This document shows positions 1 through 6,304 of a stretch of 12,961 bases of DNA, in pieces (positions within the stretch are counted from its first letter, which is position 1; each line of letters begins with the position of its first letter). The notes below the pieces were generated by a model. The model was not told the origin of the DNA and did no database searches. It saw only the letters and a program-made list of their open reading frames with translations. This DNA is from Clostridia bacterium. Lineage in GTDB: Bacteria; Bacillota; Clostridia; Oscillospirales; Butyricicoccaceae. Made by a program: the position numbers and the translations under genes. Location: contig JAFQVZ010000072.1 of assembly GCA_017407765.1 (NCBI GenBank), positions 1-12,961 of the forward strand, written 5' to 3'.

Positions 1-476
1 CCCTTGGGCATATAGACATAAGATTTGCAGCCATACTGATGGGCGGCCCATGCAACGCCGCGGCCGTGGTTGCCGTCGGTTGTTGTGATAAAGACCATAT
101 CCTTTGTCTTCTCGCGGACCTCGAGACTGTTGAGCATTTCATATGTAGTGGTCTCGGGGTCAAGGCCGAGCTGACGGCAGATGACCTGACCTACCGCAAA
201 GATGCCGCCCATGCCCTTGAAGGCATTGAGGCCGAACTCTTCAAAGCGCTTGGACTCGTTTTTAACATAAATACCGCCGACACCCAGCTTTTTGCTGAGA
301 TTCTCAAGGCTTACGAGAGGTGTGGGACGATAGAAAGGGATCGACTTATGAAACCGCTCGACAAAAGCAACATTTTCGGGAGCCAGATCGCTGTAGGGCT
401 CGAGAGAAATATCCTTGTCAAGCTCGACCTGAAGCAGGCTGATGCCCAGTGTCTTGTTAAACTCTTTTGTGTTCAT
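1..476 (-). CDS. dpaL: Diaminopropionate ammonia-lyase, N-terminal 158 residues (gene runs off the left edge)
   Basis: PLP-dependent (fold type II) enzyme of the cytoplasm that converts 2,3-diaminopropionate to pyruvate and ammonia. Only the first 158 codons are in the window; the family is about 400 residues. Recognisable features are the FYRPTPL substrate-entry segment (residues 48-54), the lysine in GLNAFKGMGG (Lys87, expected to bind PLP) and TTDGNHGRGVAWAA (132-145), which is characteristic of this family compared with threonine synthase or cysteine synthase. The start ATG at 476 has AGGAGG about ten bases upstream. By memory of the family, KRFGLNAFK is the usual sequence before the lysine; here it reads KRFEEFGLNAFK, an apparent three-residue insertion. 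A terminator separates it from the upstream MATE gene, so it needs its own promoter. Identity is confident from motifs; a related ammonia-lyase is the only realistic alternative. Confidence 0.88.
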   Translation of the reverse strand, partial: MNTKEFNKTLGISLLQVELDKDISLEPYSDLAPENVAFVERFHKSIPFYRPTPLVSLENLSKKLGVGGIYVKNESKRFEEFGLNAFKGMGGIFAVGQVICRQLGLDPETTTYEMLNSLEVREKTKDMVFITTTDGNHGRGVAWAAHQYGCKSYVYMPK

Positions 477-536
477 GACGAATGTCCTCCTGATAATATA
501 TTACGGCATTCACGCCGATGCGGAGCTCTTGATTAT

Positions 537-542
537 ATTATA
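537..542 (-). promoter_or_regulatory. Possible -10 element for dpaL
   Basis: A perfect TATAAT lies on the minus strand about 60 bases before the dpaL start and just downstream of the MATE terminator. The hexamer 17 bases further upstream (CTATGA) is a poor -35, so this is only a candidate promoter. Confidence 0.35.
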
Positions 543-565
543 CCGAAATATCTGAAAATTCATAG

Positions 566-601
566 AAAAATCCGGCACAAAAAATAATTTTTTGTGCCGG
601 A
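566..601 (-). terminator. Intrinsic terminator of the first MATE gene
   Basis: A perfect 14-bp inverted repeat (571-584 with 588-601, 3-nt loop) has a GC-rich base TCCGGCAC/GTGCCGGA and an A/U upper stem. On the minus strand it is followed by TTTTTC. It lies 9 bases beyond the MATE stop codon and insulates dpaL from it. Confidence 0.88.
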
Positions 602-609
602 TATAAGCT

Positions 610-1989
610 TTATGCCATTGCCTTGTCGGCCGCATTGAGACGGTCGATCGTATGAAGGATGTCCTTCTTATAGAAGTAACCGATGCTTATGGAAATACGC
701 ACCAGCTGGTCGATGGAAATTGCCCACCAGATGGCGGTGATGTCCCAATGGAACACCCATGCCGAAAGCAGCGCCAGCGGCACACGAACACACCATATAC
801 CGATAAAGGATACCATCATGGGCACACGCTTGAAGCCTGCTGCGCGTGTCATGCCGGTGAAAAGCTTGGCCATGACCTGAGGCGGCTGAGCAAAGGCCAT
901 GATGAAAACGTATTTTACGCCGATATCATGCAGGACGGGGTTGTCGGTCAGAACACCCATGAATGCGCCCGGGAAGAACAGCAGCGCCGAGAAGGAAAAT
1001 ACCGACAGCGCAATGCACAACTTGAGCAGCTGCTTATAATAGATCTCGAACAGCGGCTGATTTCTCATGCCGATAGCCTTGCCGCCCAGCTGTGTGGCCG
1101 TTGTAAGCAAGCCGACAGCCGGCATCTCGCAAAGCATTTCGGCCTGAACTCCCAGCTGATAGGCCGCATAACAATCGCTGCCGTAGCTGAGGATGACCTT
1201 GGACAGCAGTATGGCCGAGAACTGCCAGAACAGATTCTCCATAGCGGCGGGAATGCCGGTGGTGACGACCTCTTTTATACATTCTTTGTCGATTTTAAAG
1301 AAGGGCTCGCCATGGCTGCAGCCTGAGAAGAAGCCGTCCGGCTTATAAAGCAGGAACAGACCAACAAGGCCGCCAAGACTCTGAGAAACCACATATGCAA
1401 TAGCCGCACCCATGATTCCCAGCTCGGGCGCGCCAAAATTGCCGAAAATAAAGGTATAACCGACGATTACATTGACAACATTAAGGAATATTGCAATATA
1501 CATCGGTGTCTTGGTGTTGCCCTGAGCATTAAATGCCGATGCATTAACGGTGGTCAGCACCGTGAACGGAACAGCAAGCACAGCAAGCTTAGTGTATTCA
1601 ACGCCGCGGCTTAGGATCAGCGGATCATCGGTAAAGAAACCCAAGAGCTGCTCGGGAAACAACAGTGTTATAACGGTAAAGAACAGGGCGACCGGCATGA
1701 AGGTCAGATAGGTCTGCTCGGCGATCCTGCGGCAGCGGCCCAGCTTTCCTGCGCCATAGCTTACAGCGCCTACAACAGTAACGCCTATTCCTATGCCTCT
1801 GAACAGCGCCCAGTAGATCTGTGTTACTCTCTGCGAAATGCCCTGCGCCGAAATATCATCGGCAAGCAGGCGCCCTATCATTGCCGCTGTGATTACATTG
1901 GCCAGAATCTGCAGCATATTCTCCAGCACGACCGGAATGGCCAGCTTGGTTATGTCACGGTTGATCTCTTTTTTGTTGATCTGTGACAT
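610..1989 (-). CDS. MATE family multidrug/Na+ antiporter-type efflux transporter
   Basis: Twelve-helix inner-membrane exporter of the MATE family (MOP superfamily), 459 residues, a normal length for the family. The N-terminus (KLAIPVVLENMLQ, then an ITAAMIGRL helix) and the NAQGNTKTPM segment in the middle are family hallmarks, and a second half-repeat begins near TTGIPAAMENLFWQ. Substrate and coupling ion cannot be read from the sequence. An in-frame codon at 2130 would add 47 residues, but that extension crosses the promoter and a charged non-MATE region. The ATG at 1989 has AAGGAGGAGAG just upstream and lies about 50 bases below a strong promoter, so I chose it. The gene is monocistronic, with a promoter at 2045-2073 and a terminator at 566-601. 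Confidence 0.92.
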   Translation of the reverse strand: MSQINKKEINRDITKLAIPVVLENMLQILANVITAAMIGRLLADDISAQGISQRVTQIYWALFRGIGIGVTVVGAVSYGAGKLGRCRRIAEQTYLTFMPVALFFTVITLLFPEQLLGFFTDDPLILSRGVEYTKLAVLAVPFTVLTTVNASAFNAQGNTKTPMYIAIFLNVVNVIVGYTFIFGNFGAPELGIMGAAIAYVVSQSLGGLVGLFLLYKPDGFFSGCSHGEPFFKIDKECIKEVVTTGIPAAMENLFWQFSAILLSKVILSYGSDCYAAYQLGVQAEMLCEMPAVGLLTTATQLGGKAIGMRNQPLFEIYYKQLLKLCIALSVFSFSALLFFPGAFMGVLTDNPVLHDIGVKYVFIMAFAQPPQVMAKLFTGMTRAAGFKRVPMMVSFIGIWCVRVPLALLSAWVFHWDITAIWWAISIDQLVRISISIGYFYKKDILHTIDRLNAADKAMA

Positions 1990-2044
1990 TTCTCTCTCCT
2001 CCTTTTCAGGGCCTTTTAAGCCCCTTTGTTTTGCAGCTTCTTTG

Positions 2045-2073
2045 ATTATACATGATATTAATATATTTTTCAA
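2045..2073 (-). promoter_or_regulatory. Sigma-A promoter of the first MATE gene
   Basis: TTGAAA (2073-2068), a 17-base spacer and TATAAT (2050-2045) on the minus strand. Transcription would begin near 2038, giving a leader of about 50 bases. This supports the short MATE start at 1989. A weaker plus-strand match (TTGATT, 16 bases, TATTTT at 2042-2069) overlaps it and could serve the DUF1540 gene. Confidence 0.85.
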
Positions 2074-2150
2074 CGAATATAACACCTGCTCCTGCAAACA
2101 ATATTTAAAGTAAAACCGGCTATGCCGCAAAATACAAGGAGGTCATAACT

Positions 2151-2468
2151 ATGACACAGCTTAAATGTTCGGCAACAACCTGCCACAACAACAAGAATCA
2201 TCTCTGCATCCTCAATTCCATCCATGTCGACGGCTCGACAGCCCACGAGAGCGAGCAGACCTGCTGCGGTTCCTTCACACCCAAGCTGAGCTCGATGGAC
2301 AACTCGGCTCACGGTATCGACGTAAGACCCGAGACCAAGATCAAGTGTCATGCAAAGGATTGTGTATATAACAAAGACATGCTCTGCTCGGCCGATTCCG
2401 TTCAGATCGCAGGTCATGGCGCCGACCGTTCTGGCGACACCGAATGTTCCACATTCAGAATGAGATAA
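2151..2468 (+). CDS. Tandem DUF1540 cysteine-rich small protein
   Basis: A 105-residue protein built of two copies of the DUF1540 motif, a short domain common in Clostridia and Bacilli whose function is unknown. Copy one has Cys6, Cys11, Cys19 and Cys39 (with Cys38 next to it). Copy two has Cys66, Cys71, Cys79 and Cys99. The spacing C-x4-C-x7-C-x19-C is identical in both, which suggests a metal-binding four-cysteine site in each; metal binding is inference. Both copies carry the family asparagine (HNNKNHLC, VYNKDMLC), and copy two ends in ECSTF. There is no signal peptide or membrane segment, so it is probably cytoplasmic. The ATG has AAGGAGGT eight bases upstream. It is divergent from the MATE gene and followed by a strong hairpin. 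Its promoter is unclear; the best candidate overlaps the MATE promoter. Confidence 0.88.
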   Translation: MTQLKCSATTCHNNKNHLCILNSIHVDGSTAHESEQTCCGSFTPKLSSMDNSAHGIDVRPETKIKCHAKDCVYNKDMLCSADSVQIAGHGADRSGDTECSTFRMR

Positions 2469-2485
2469 AAAGTTAATTTTTATTT

Positions 2486-2515
2486 AAGGGGCAGGATGAC
2501 GGCATCCTGCCCCTT
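2486..2515 (+). terminator. Strong hairpin after the DUF1540 gene, without a U-tract
   Basis: A perfect 13-bp stem, AAGGGGCAGGATG with its complement, closes a 4-nt ACGG loop 17 bases past the stop codon. No run of T follows on either strand, so it is an atypical terminator or an mRNA 3'-end stabiliser. Its last bases overlap the -35 box of the next promoter. Confidence 0.6.
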
Positions 2516-2542
2516 GACCTCTCATTTCATGTAGGATATACT
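2514..2542 (+). promoter_or_regulatory. Sigma-A promoter of the flippase gene
   Basis: TTGACC (2514-2519), a 17-base spacer and TATACT (2537-2542). Predicted start of transcription is near 2549, about 40 bases before the chosen TTG start codon. The -35 begins inside the end of the preceding hairpin. Confidence 0.8.
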
Positions 2543-2589
2543 ATATAGTTGATTTGAAGTATTCACCTGCTCGATTCGGAGGTCTGATC

Positions 2590-3861
2590 TTGAAAGAAAA
2601 AATAAATATACTTATGAAGCACAGATTTGTCCGTGCTGTAGCTACCCTCTTTTCGGGTTCACTGGTAGCACAGCTGGTATCTGTCCTCTCTTCCCTTTTC
2701 ACGTCGCGTCTTTACACCGACTATGAAATGGGCATCTATTCGCTGCTGACTACGGTGGTAACCCTATTCAGCTCGGTGGCTTGCCTCAAATACGAGCCTG
2801 CCATTGTAACCGCCGAAACAGACGACGAGGCCTATGACCTGCTGGGCCTGTCGATCACCACCTGCGCTGCCACCACAGCCGTCATTTCGGTCGGTTATCT
2901 TGTCTATCTCTGGCTCAAGCCCGAGATCTGGGCATCGGCCGGCATCTTCTCGCTGCTGACCATCTTTGTTCTGTTCCTCACCGGCGTCAACGACGCGATG
3001 TACTGCTATAACACAAGGTTCCAGAACTACGGCCTCCTTTCCAAGGCCTATGCCACATCATCGGTGCTCAAATATTCGCTGCAGATCCTTTTCGGCTTCT
3101 TTGGCCTGAGCACCGCCGGCCTCAATTCGGCAAACCTTACCGGCACAGCCCTCGGAACATATTTCCACACCCGTTATCTCTGGTATTCCAAGGATAAACT
3201 CAAAGAGGTATCCTGGTCTAGAATGCGTTCTGCGGCTGTCAAATACCGCCGCCAGCCTCTCTTCACCGCTCCGGCATTCTTTGTAAGTACAGCCTATTTC
3301 CAGCTGCTCAACTTCTTCATTGAGATCCTTTACGGCATGGCAACCTTCGGCATCTACAGCCTGTCTTACCGTATGCTCAATGTTCCCCTTACCCTCATCG
3401 GCGTAAATGTCGCAAGGACTCTCTTCTTCGGCAATGCCACCGAGGAATACAACACAACGGGCGGATACCGCAAGGCTCTGCTGGTCACCACCGGAGTACT
3501 CTCGGCCATAGCGATCCCCATGGTAGTTCTTCTCTGCCTGCTTTCACCCTGGCTCTTCTCGGTGTTCTTCGGCGCCGACTGGCGCATGTCGGGCGTATAT
3601 GCCATCTATCAGGCTCCTCTCTATGGCATCCGCCTGGTGGTCCAGCCTCTTACTCAGGCTCTTGTAATCGCCAAGAAACAGTCGGTAGAGCTTATCATCC
3701 AGGGCTGCTTCCTCGTCTGCTCGGTGCTGTGCTTCCTCTACTGCCAGCTGACCGGCGCACCTATGGAGACCTTCCTCACCCTTATCTCGATCTCCTACAG
3801 CTTCTTCTATCTGGTGCTTTACGGCATCATCTTCTACTACAGCAAGCCCAGAAAGGCATAA
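2590..3861 (+). CDS. Wzx-like polysaccharide/oligosaccharide flippase (MOP superfamily)
   Basis: Multi-helix membrane protein of 423 residues that resembles the polysaccharide biosynthesis flippases which turn lipid-linked sugar units across the membrane. The N-terminal block (GSLVAQLVSVLSSLFTSRLY, then YEMGIYSLLTTVV and a KYEPAIV segment) is typical of the family. About a dozen hydrophobic stretches follow, and the length is normal. I start it at the TTG at 2590 because CGGAGG stands seven bases upstream; the in-frame TTG at 2554 has no ribosome site and the ATG at 2614 only a poor one. It has its own promoter and a strong terminator. No glycosyltransferase or other polysaccharide gene is nearby, so its sugar substrate is unknown. 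Family assignment is good; role in capsule, teichoic-acid or other glycan export is inference. Confidence 0.85.
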   Translation: MKEKINILMKHRFVRAVATLFSGSLVAQLVSVLSSLFTSRLYTDYEMGIYSLLTTVVTLFSSVACLKYEPAIVTAETDDEAYDLLGLSITTCAATTAVISVGYLVYLWLKPEIWASAGIFSLLTIFVLFLTGVNDAMYCYNTRFQNYGLLSKAYATSSVLKYSLQILFGFFGLSTAGLNSANLTGTALGTYFHTRYLWYSKDKLKEVSWSRMRSAAVKYRRQPLFTAPAFFVSTAYFQLLNFFIEILYGMATFGIYSLSYRMLNVPLTLIGVNVARTLFFGNATEEYNTTGGYRKALLVTTGVLSAIAIPMVVLLCLLSPWLFSVFFGADWRMSGVYAIYQAPLYGIRLVVQPLTQALVIAKKQSVELIIQGCFLVCSVLCFLYCQLTGAPMETFLTLISISYSFFYLVLYGIIFYYSKPRKA

Positions 3862-3868
3862 ATACATC

Positions 3869-3900
3869 AAAAACCACCCTCTATCGAGGGTGGTTTTTTT
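3869..3900. terminator. Bidirectional intrinsic terminator between convergent genes
   Basis: CCACCCTC (3874-3881) pairs with GAGGGTGG (3886-3893) around a 4-nt loop, flanked by AAAAA on the left and TTTTTTT on the right. It can stop both the flippase transcript and the opposing trmD-lipoprotein transcript. Confidence 0.93.
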
Positions 3901-3914
3901 GCCGTCTTTTTAGC

Positions 3915-4934
3915 TTATTTAATGACTGAGAGCAGCTCTACACCAAGGCTTTCAAGGTCTGCATCGCCGCGTGCTATAAGTGAAACGCCGATATCAAGCT
4001 CGGGAATGAAAGCAATATAAGAGCTTATGCCGTCCATCTCGCCTGCTCTGAAATATACATAATTCTCAACCTTGTCCTCCGAACCCATCTTGCCATACTC
4101 AAAAGCAAGCGTTCTGCCGCTGTCGGCTCCCACCGGCTCCATGGCAAGGGCCAGAGTCTTTGTAAGAGCCTCATCATAATTCAGGGCGCCCGTGCAGTAG
4201 CCCACCACCTTGAGCAGGTCGTATGTTGTGGTCTGATAGCCATTGAAGCCAGCCAGCGAATCGCCTCTTGCAAAGGACGAATCGTTGAGCTGCATCTTGC
4301 TGATGACCTGATTATTTACAAGATTTACGAAGTTGGCATTCATATTATATGTCTGCCTGAGTGTTTCGCTGAGCAGCGCATAGCCGAGAGAAGACTCGTA
4401 ATGCCCCTCTCCGAGGCCAAAGCTAAAGCTGCTGTTGGGCAGCTGCTGATACATCATGCCTGCAGTGAGATAGCTGTTATCAAATGTATCGGCATCGCCA
4501 AGACCCGACATATTTGCGGCCAGATGCCACACCTTGATATCTTCGCCGCTGTTCTGAGGGATATCTACAGGGCTGTTGAGCCAGTCGGAAACATTCTGAT
4601 TCCTATCGAGATATCCGATCCTTTCATGGTCAGCAGCCAGCATTCCGACAAACATATTTGTCATGGTTCCGATGGGCATGACAGTGTGTTCGCCCATTCC
4701 CTCGCCGATATTTACAAAGCGTGTCTCTTTGCCTGAGATAACTCCCGCCGAGATACCCTCAAGGCCATGCTCGTCGGCAAAAGTGCTGACAAGAGTATCG
4801 ACCTGAGCATTGACAGCCTCATCACGAATGTTGCGGAAGGGCGAAACGCCGGTAAAGTTTAAGTTGACTCCGCCGCATGCCGAGAGACTCAGCATCATAA
4901 GCATCGTCAGAACAAAAGCTAATGTTCTTTTCAT
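3915..4934 (-). CDS. Lipoprotein with a degenerate beta-lactamase/serine-hydrolase domain
   Basis: A 339-residue exported lipoprotein. The signal peptide (KR, hydrophobic core, LSAC) places the lipid on Cys20. The body (about 45-330) follows the class C beta-lactamase / D-Ala-D-Ala carboxypeptidase-like fold: VMPIGTMTNMFVGML, then WHLAANMSGL, GYALLSETL, and near the end AGEMDGISSYIAFIPE. Every catalytic position appears lost by hand alignment. SxxK is T90-M-T-N93, Y-S-N is E180-S-S182, and the H/K-T-G triad is R296-A-G298. It is therefore probably not a hydrolase and may be a binding protein of the cell wall. The ATG has AAAGGAGG six bases upstream. It lies 21 bases after trmD, where rplS usually stands, and is likely co-transcribed with rimM-trmD. 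Fold assignment is moderately sure; function is unknown. Confidence 0.8.
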   Translation of the reverse strand: MKRTLAFVLTMLMMLSLSACGGVNLNFTGVSPFRNIRDEAVNAQVDTLVSTFADEHGLEGISAGVISGKETRFVNIGEGMGEHTVMPIGTMTNMFVGMLAADHERIGYLDRNQNVSDWLNSPVDIPQNSGEDIKVWHLAANMSGLGDADTFDNSYLTAGMMYQQLPNSSFSFGLGEGHYESSLGYALLSETLRQTYNMNANFVNLVNNQVISKMQLNDSSFARGDSLAGFNGYQTTTYDLLKVVGYCTGALNYDEALTKTLALAMEPVGADSGRTLAFEYGKMGSEDKVENYVYFRAGEMDGISSYIAFIPELDIGVSLIARGDADLESLGVELLSVIK

Positions 4935-4955
4935 GGGATCCTCCTTTGCGTGGGT

Positions 4956-5681
4956 TTAAAGGTCCTTAAGGAGCTTCTTATCTTCCTTGGTAAGCTCTAT
5001 TTTCTCAAACATATCGGGGCGGCGCTCGCGTGTCAGCAGCAGCGACTGCTGGCGGCGCCACTTGCGGATATTCTCGTGATGTCCCGACAGAAGAACATCG
5101 GGAACACGCATATCCTGCCACACCTCGGGACGGGTGTACTGAGGATATTCGAGAAGGCCGCTGTAGTGGCTCTCATCCTCAAAGCAGGCATTCTCCGAAA
5201 GCACGCCGGGAGCCATGCGGCACACCGCATCGGCCACAGCCATGGCTGCGATCTCGCCGCCGGTGAGAACAAAGTCGCCCAACGAGATCTCTTCGTCGAC
5301 ATATTTGTCGATAAATCGGCGGTCGATGCCCTCATAATGGCCGCATACGATAATGATATGCTCGCGCTCCATAAGCTCGCGTGCCTTGGCCTGGTCGAAC
5401 TTAACGCCGTGAGCGCTCATCATTACTGTGTGAACATGCTCTTCGCCTGTAATGGCTTTATGGCAGCGGTAAAGGGGGTCGCACTGCATAAGCATGCCCT
5501 GGCCACCGCCATAGGGATAATCATCGGTACGTCCGTGCTTGTCTGTTGTATAGTTGCGGATCTGATGCATATTTATCTCTATATGCCCGGCCTCTCTGGC
5601 GCGTCCGATGATGCTGCCGCCCAGAACAGCCTCGCACATATCGGGAAAGAGGGTCATGATATCAATCTTCATCATCTTCAA
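4956..5681 (-). CDS. trmD: tRNA (guanine37-N1)-methyltransferase TrmD
   Basis: SPOUT-class enzyme that methylates N1 of G37 in tRNAs reading CNN codons and so prevents frameshifting. At 241 residues it is full length. Visible marks are the IDIMTLFPDM start, DDYPYGGGQGMLM (53-65), the trefoil-knot SAM site formed by VCGHYEGIDRR (112-122) and EISLGDFVLTGGE (131-143), RMAPGVL (155-161) and YPQYTRPEVW (179-188). By my alignment the residue at the catalytic-aspartate position of the E. coli enzyme is Glu170 with Asp169 beside it; I believe this is common in Clostridia. The first ATG overlaps the end of rimM by 20 bases and has GGAGG eleven bases upstream; starts at 5675 or 5672 are also possible. 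Part of the rimM-trmD-lipoprotein transcript. Confidence 0.97.
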   Translation of the reverse strand: MKMMKIDIMTLFPDMCEAVLGGSIIGRAREAGHIEINMHQIRNYTTDKHGRTDDYPYGGGQGMLMQCDPLYRCHKAITGEEHVHTVMMSAHGVKFDQAKARELMEREHIIIVCGHYEGIDRRFIDKYVDEEISLGDFVLTGGEIAAMAVADAVCRMAPGVLSENACFEDESHYSGLLEYPQYTRPEVWQDMRVPDVLLSGHHENIRKWRRQQSLLLTRERRPDMFEKIELTKEDKKLLKDL

Positions 5682-6177
5682 GCATTCCTCCGATGGTCTC
5701 TACATATACACATTCTTCCTCAAGGTCTACTCCCCTGTCAAATGCATCGACCATAGGGATCATGATTTCGCGGCCTTCTTCTGTCTTGATGACATAAACA
5801 TCGCTGCCGGGGAAGCTCTCGATTCGGTCGAGAATGCCGATAACCTGCTCGGTGCGCTCGTCATAAACCTCAAAGCCGTATATATCGCTGTAAAAATAGT
5901 GTCCCTCGCCAAGATCCACCGCATCACGCGATGTTGTAAGCACCTTGCCGCGCAGAGCCTCGGACTTGTCCATCGTGTCAACACCTTCAAGTGTGAGCAG
6001 GATCATGTTCTTATGCTCGCGCACTCCGACGATGTTATAGCTCTTGCTTCCGATATTAAGACTCTTGACCTGCTTGGAAAGCTTTTTAAACTCTACAAAG
6101 GGCATTACCTTAAGTTCGCCTCTTACACCGTGTGTATTGACGATCTCGCCCCATTCTATAATATTGCTGTTATCCAT
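5662..6177 (-). CDS. rimM: Ribosome maturation factor RimM (16S rRNA processing)
   Basis: Assembly factor that binds ribosomal protein S19 and helps fold the 30S head. The 171-residue protein has the RimM N-terminal beta-barrel, with signature GEIVNTHGVRGELKV (10-24), and a C-terminal PRC barrel starting at HYFYSDIYGFEVYD (93-106) and running to about residue 163. The length is normal. The ATG at 6177 has GGAG ten bases upstream. The gene overlaps trmD by 20 bases, indicating translational coupling. Unlike in most Firmicutes it does not directly follow rpsP-khpA: an acetyltransferase gene and a MATE gene stand between, and rimM has its own strong promoter. Confidence 0.97.
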   Translation of the reverse strand: MDNSNIIEWGEIVNTHGVRGELKVMPFVEFKKLSKQVKSLNIGSKSYNIVGVREHKNMILLTLEGVDTMDKSEALRGKVLTTSRDAVDLGEGHYFYSDIYGFEVYDERTEQVIGILDRIESFPGSDVYVIKTEEGREIMIPMVDAFDRGVDLEEECVYVETIGGMLEDDED

Positions 6178-6234
6178 AATTATTTATCTCCATAATATTC
6201 AGGATCTTCCGCCAAACATAATAACGGATATTAT

Positions 6235-6263
6235 ATTATATCACAAGCCTTGATAAAATGCAA
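6235..6263 (-). promoter_or_regulatory. Extended -10 sigma-A promoter of rimM-trmD
   Basis: TTGCAT (6263-6258), a 17-base spacer and TATAAT (6240-6235), with the extended -10 dinucleotide TG at 6243-6242 (TGATATAAT). The -35 coincides with the T-rich tail of the preceding terminator. Transcription should begin near 6228, giving a leader of about 50 bases. Confidence 0.87.
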
Positions 6264-6293
6264 AACAAACGGCAGCCGAAGCCGCCGTTTGTT
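6254..6293 (-). terminator. Intrinsic terminator of the second MATE gene, UUCG-capped
   Basis: On the minus strand AACAAACGGC (6293-6284) pairs with GCCGTTTGTT (6273-6264). The intervening GGCTTCGGCT extends the stem with a GU pair and closes it with a C(UUCG)G tetraloop. The sequence that follows is T-rich (TTGCATTTT). It starts 11 bases after the MATE stop codon. Confidence 0.82.
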
Positions 6294-6304
6294 ATCAATA
6301 CTCA

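Noticed and set aside
39..587. A plus-strand frame over the left end
   Set aside because: The minus strand encodes the diaminopropionate ammonia-lyase N-terminus with a good ribosome site; the plus frame is its shadow.
1990..2130. N-terminal extension of the first MATE protein to 2130
   Set aside because: It would cross the MATE promoter (2045-2073) and add a sequence unlike MATE N-termini; the ATG at 1989 has a strong ribosome site.
3915..4934. Active class C beta-lactamase or esterase (resistance gene)
   Set aside because: None of the SxxK, YxN or H/K-T-G motifs is present at the aligned positions.
4950..5756. A 268-codon plus-strand frame over trmD
   Set aside because: Shadow of trmD, whose motifs are complete on the minus strand; no ribosome site and low-complexity cysteine/histidine-rich translation.
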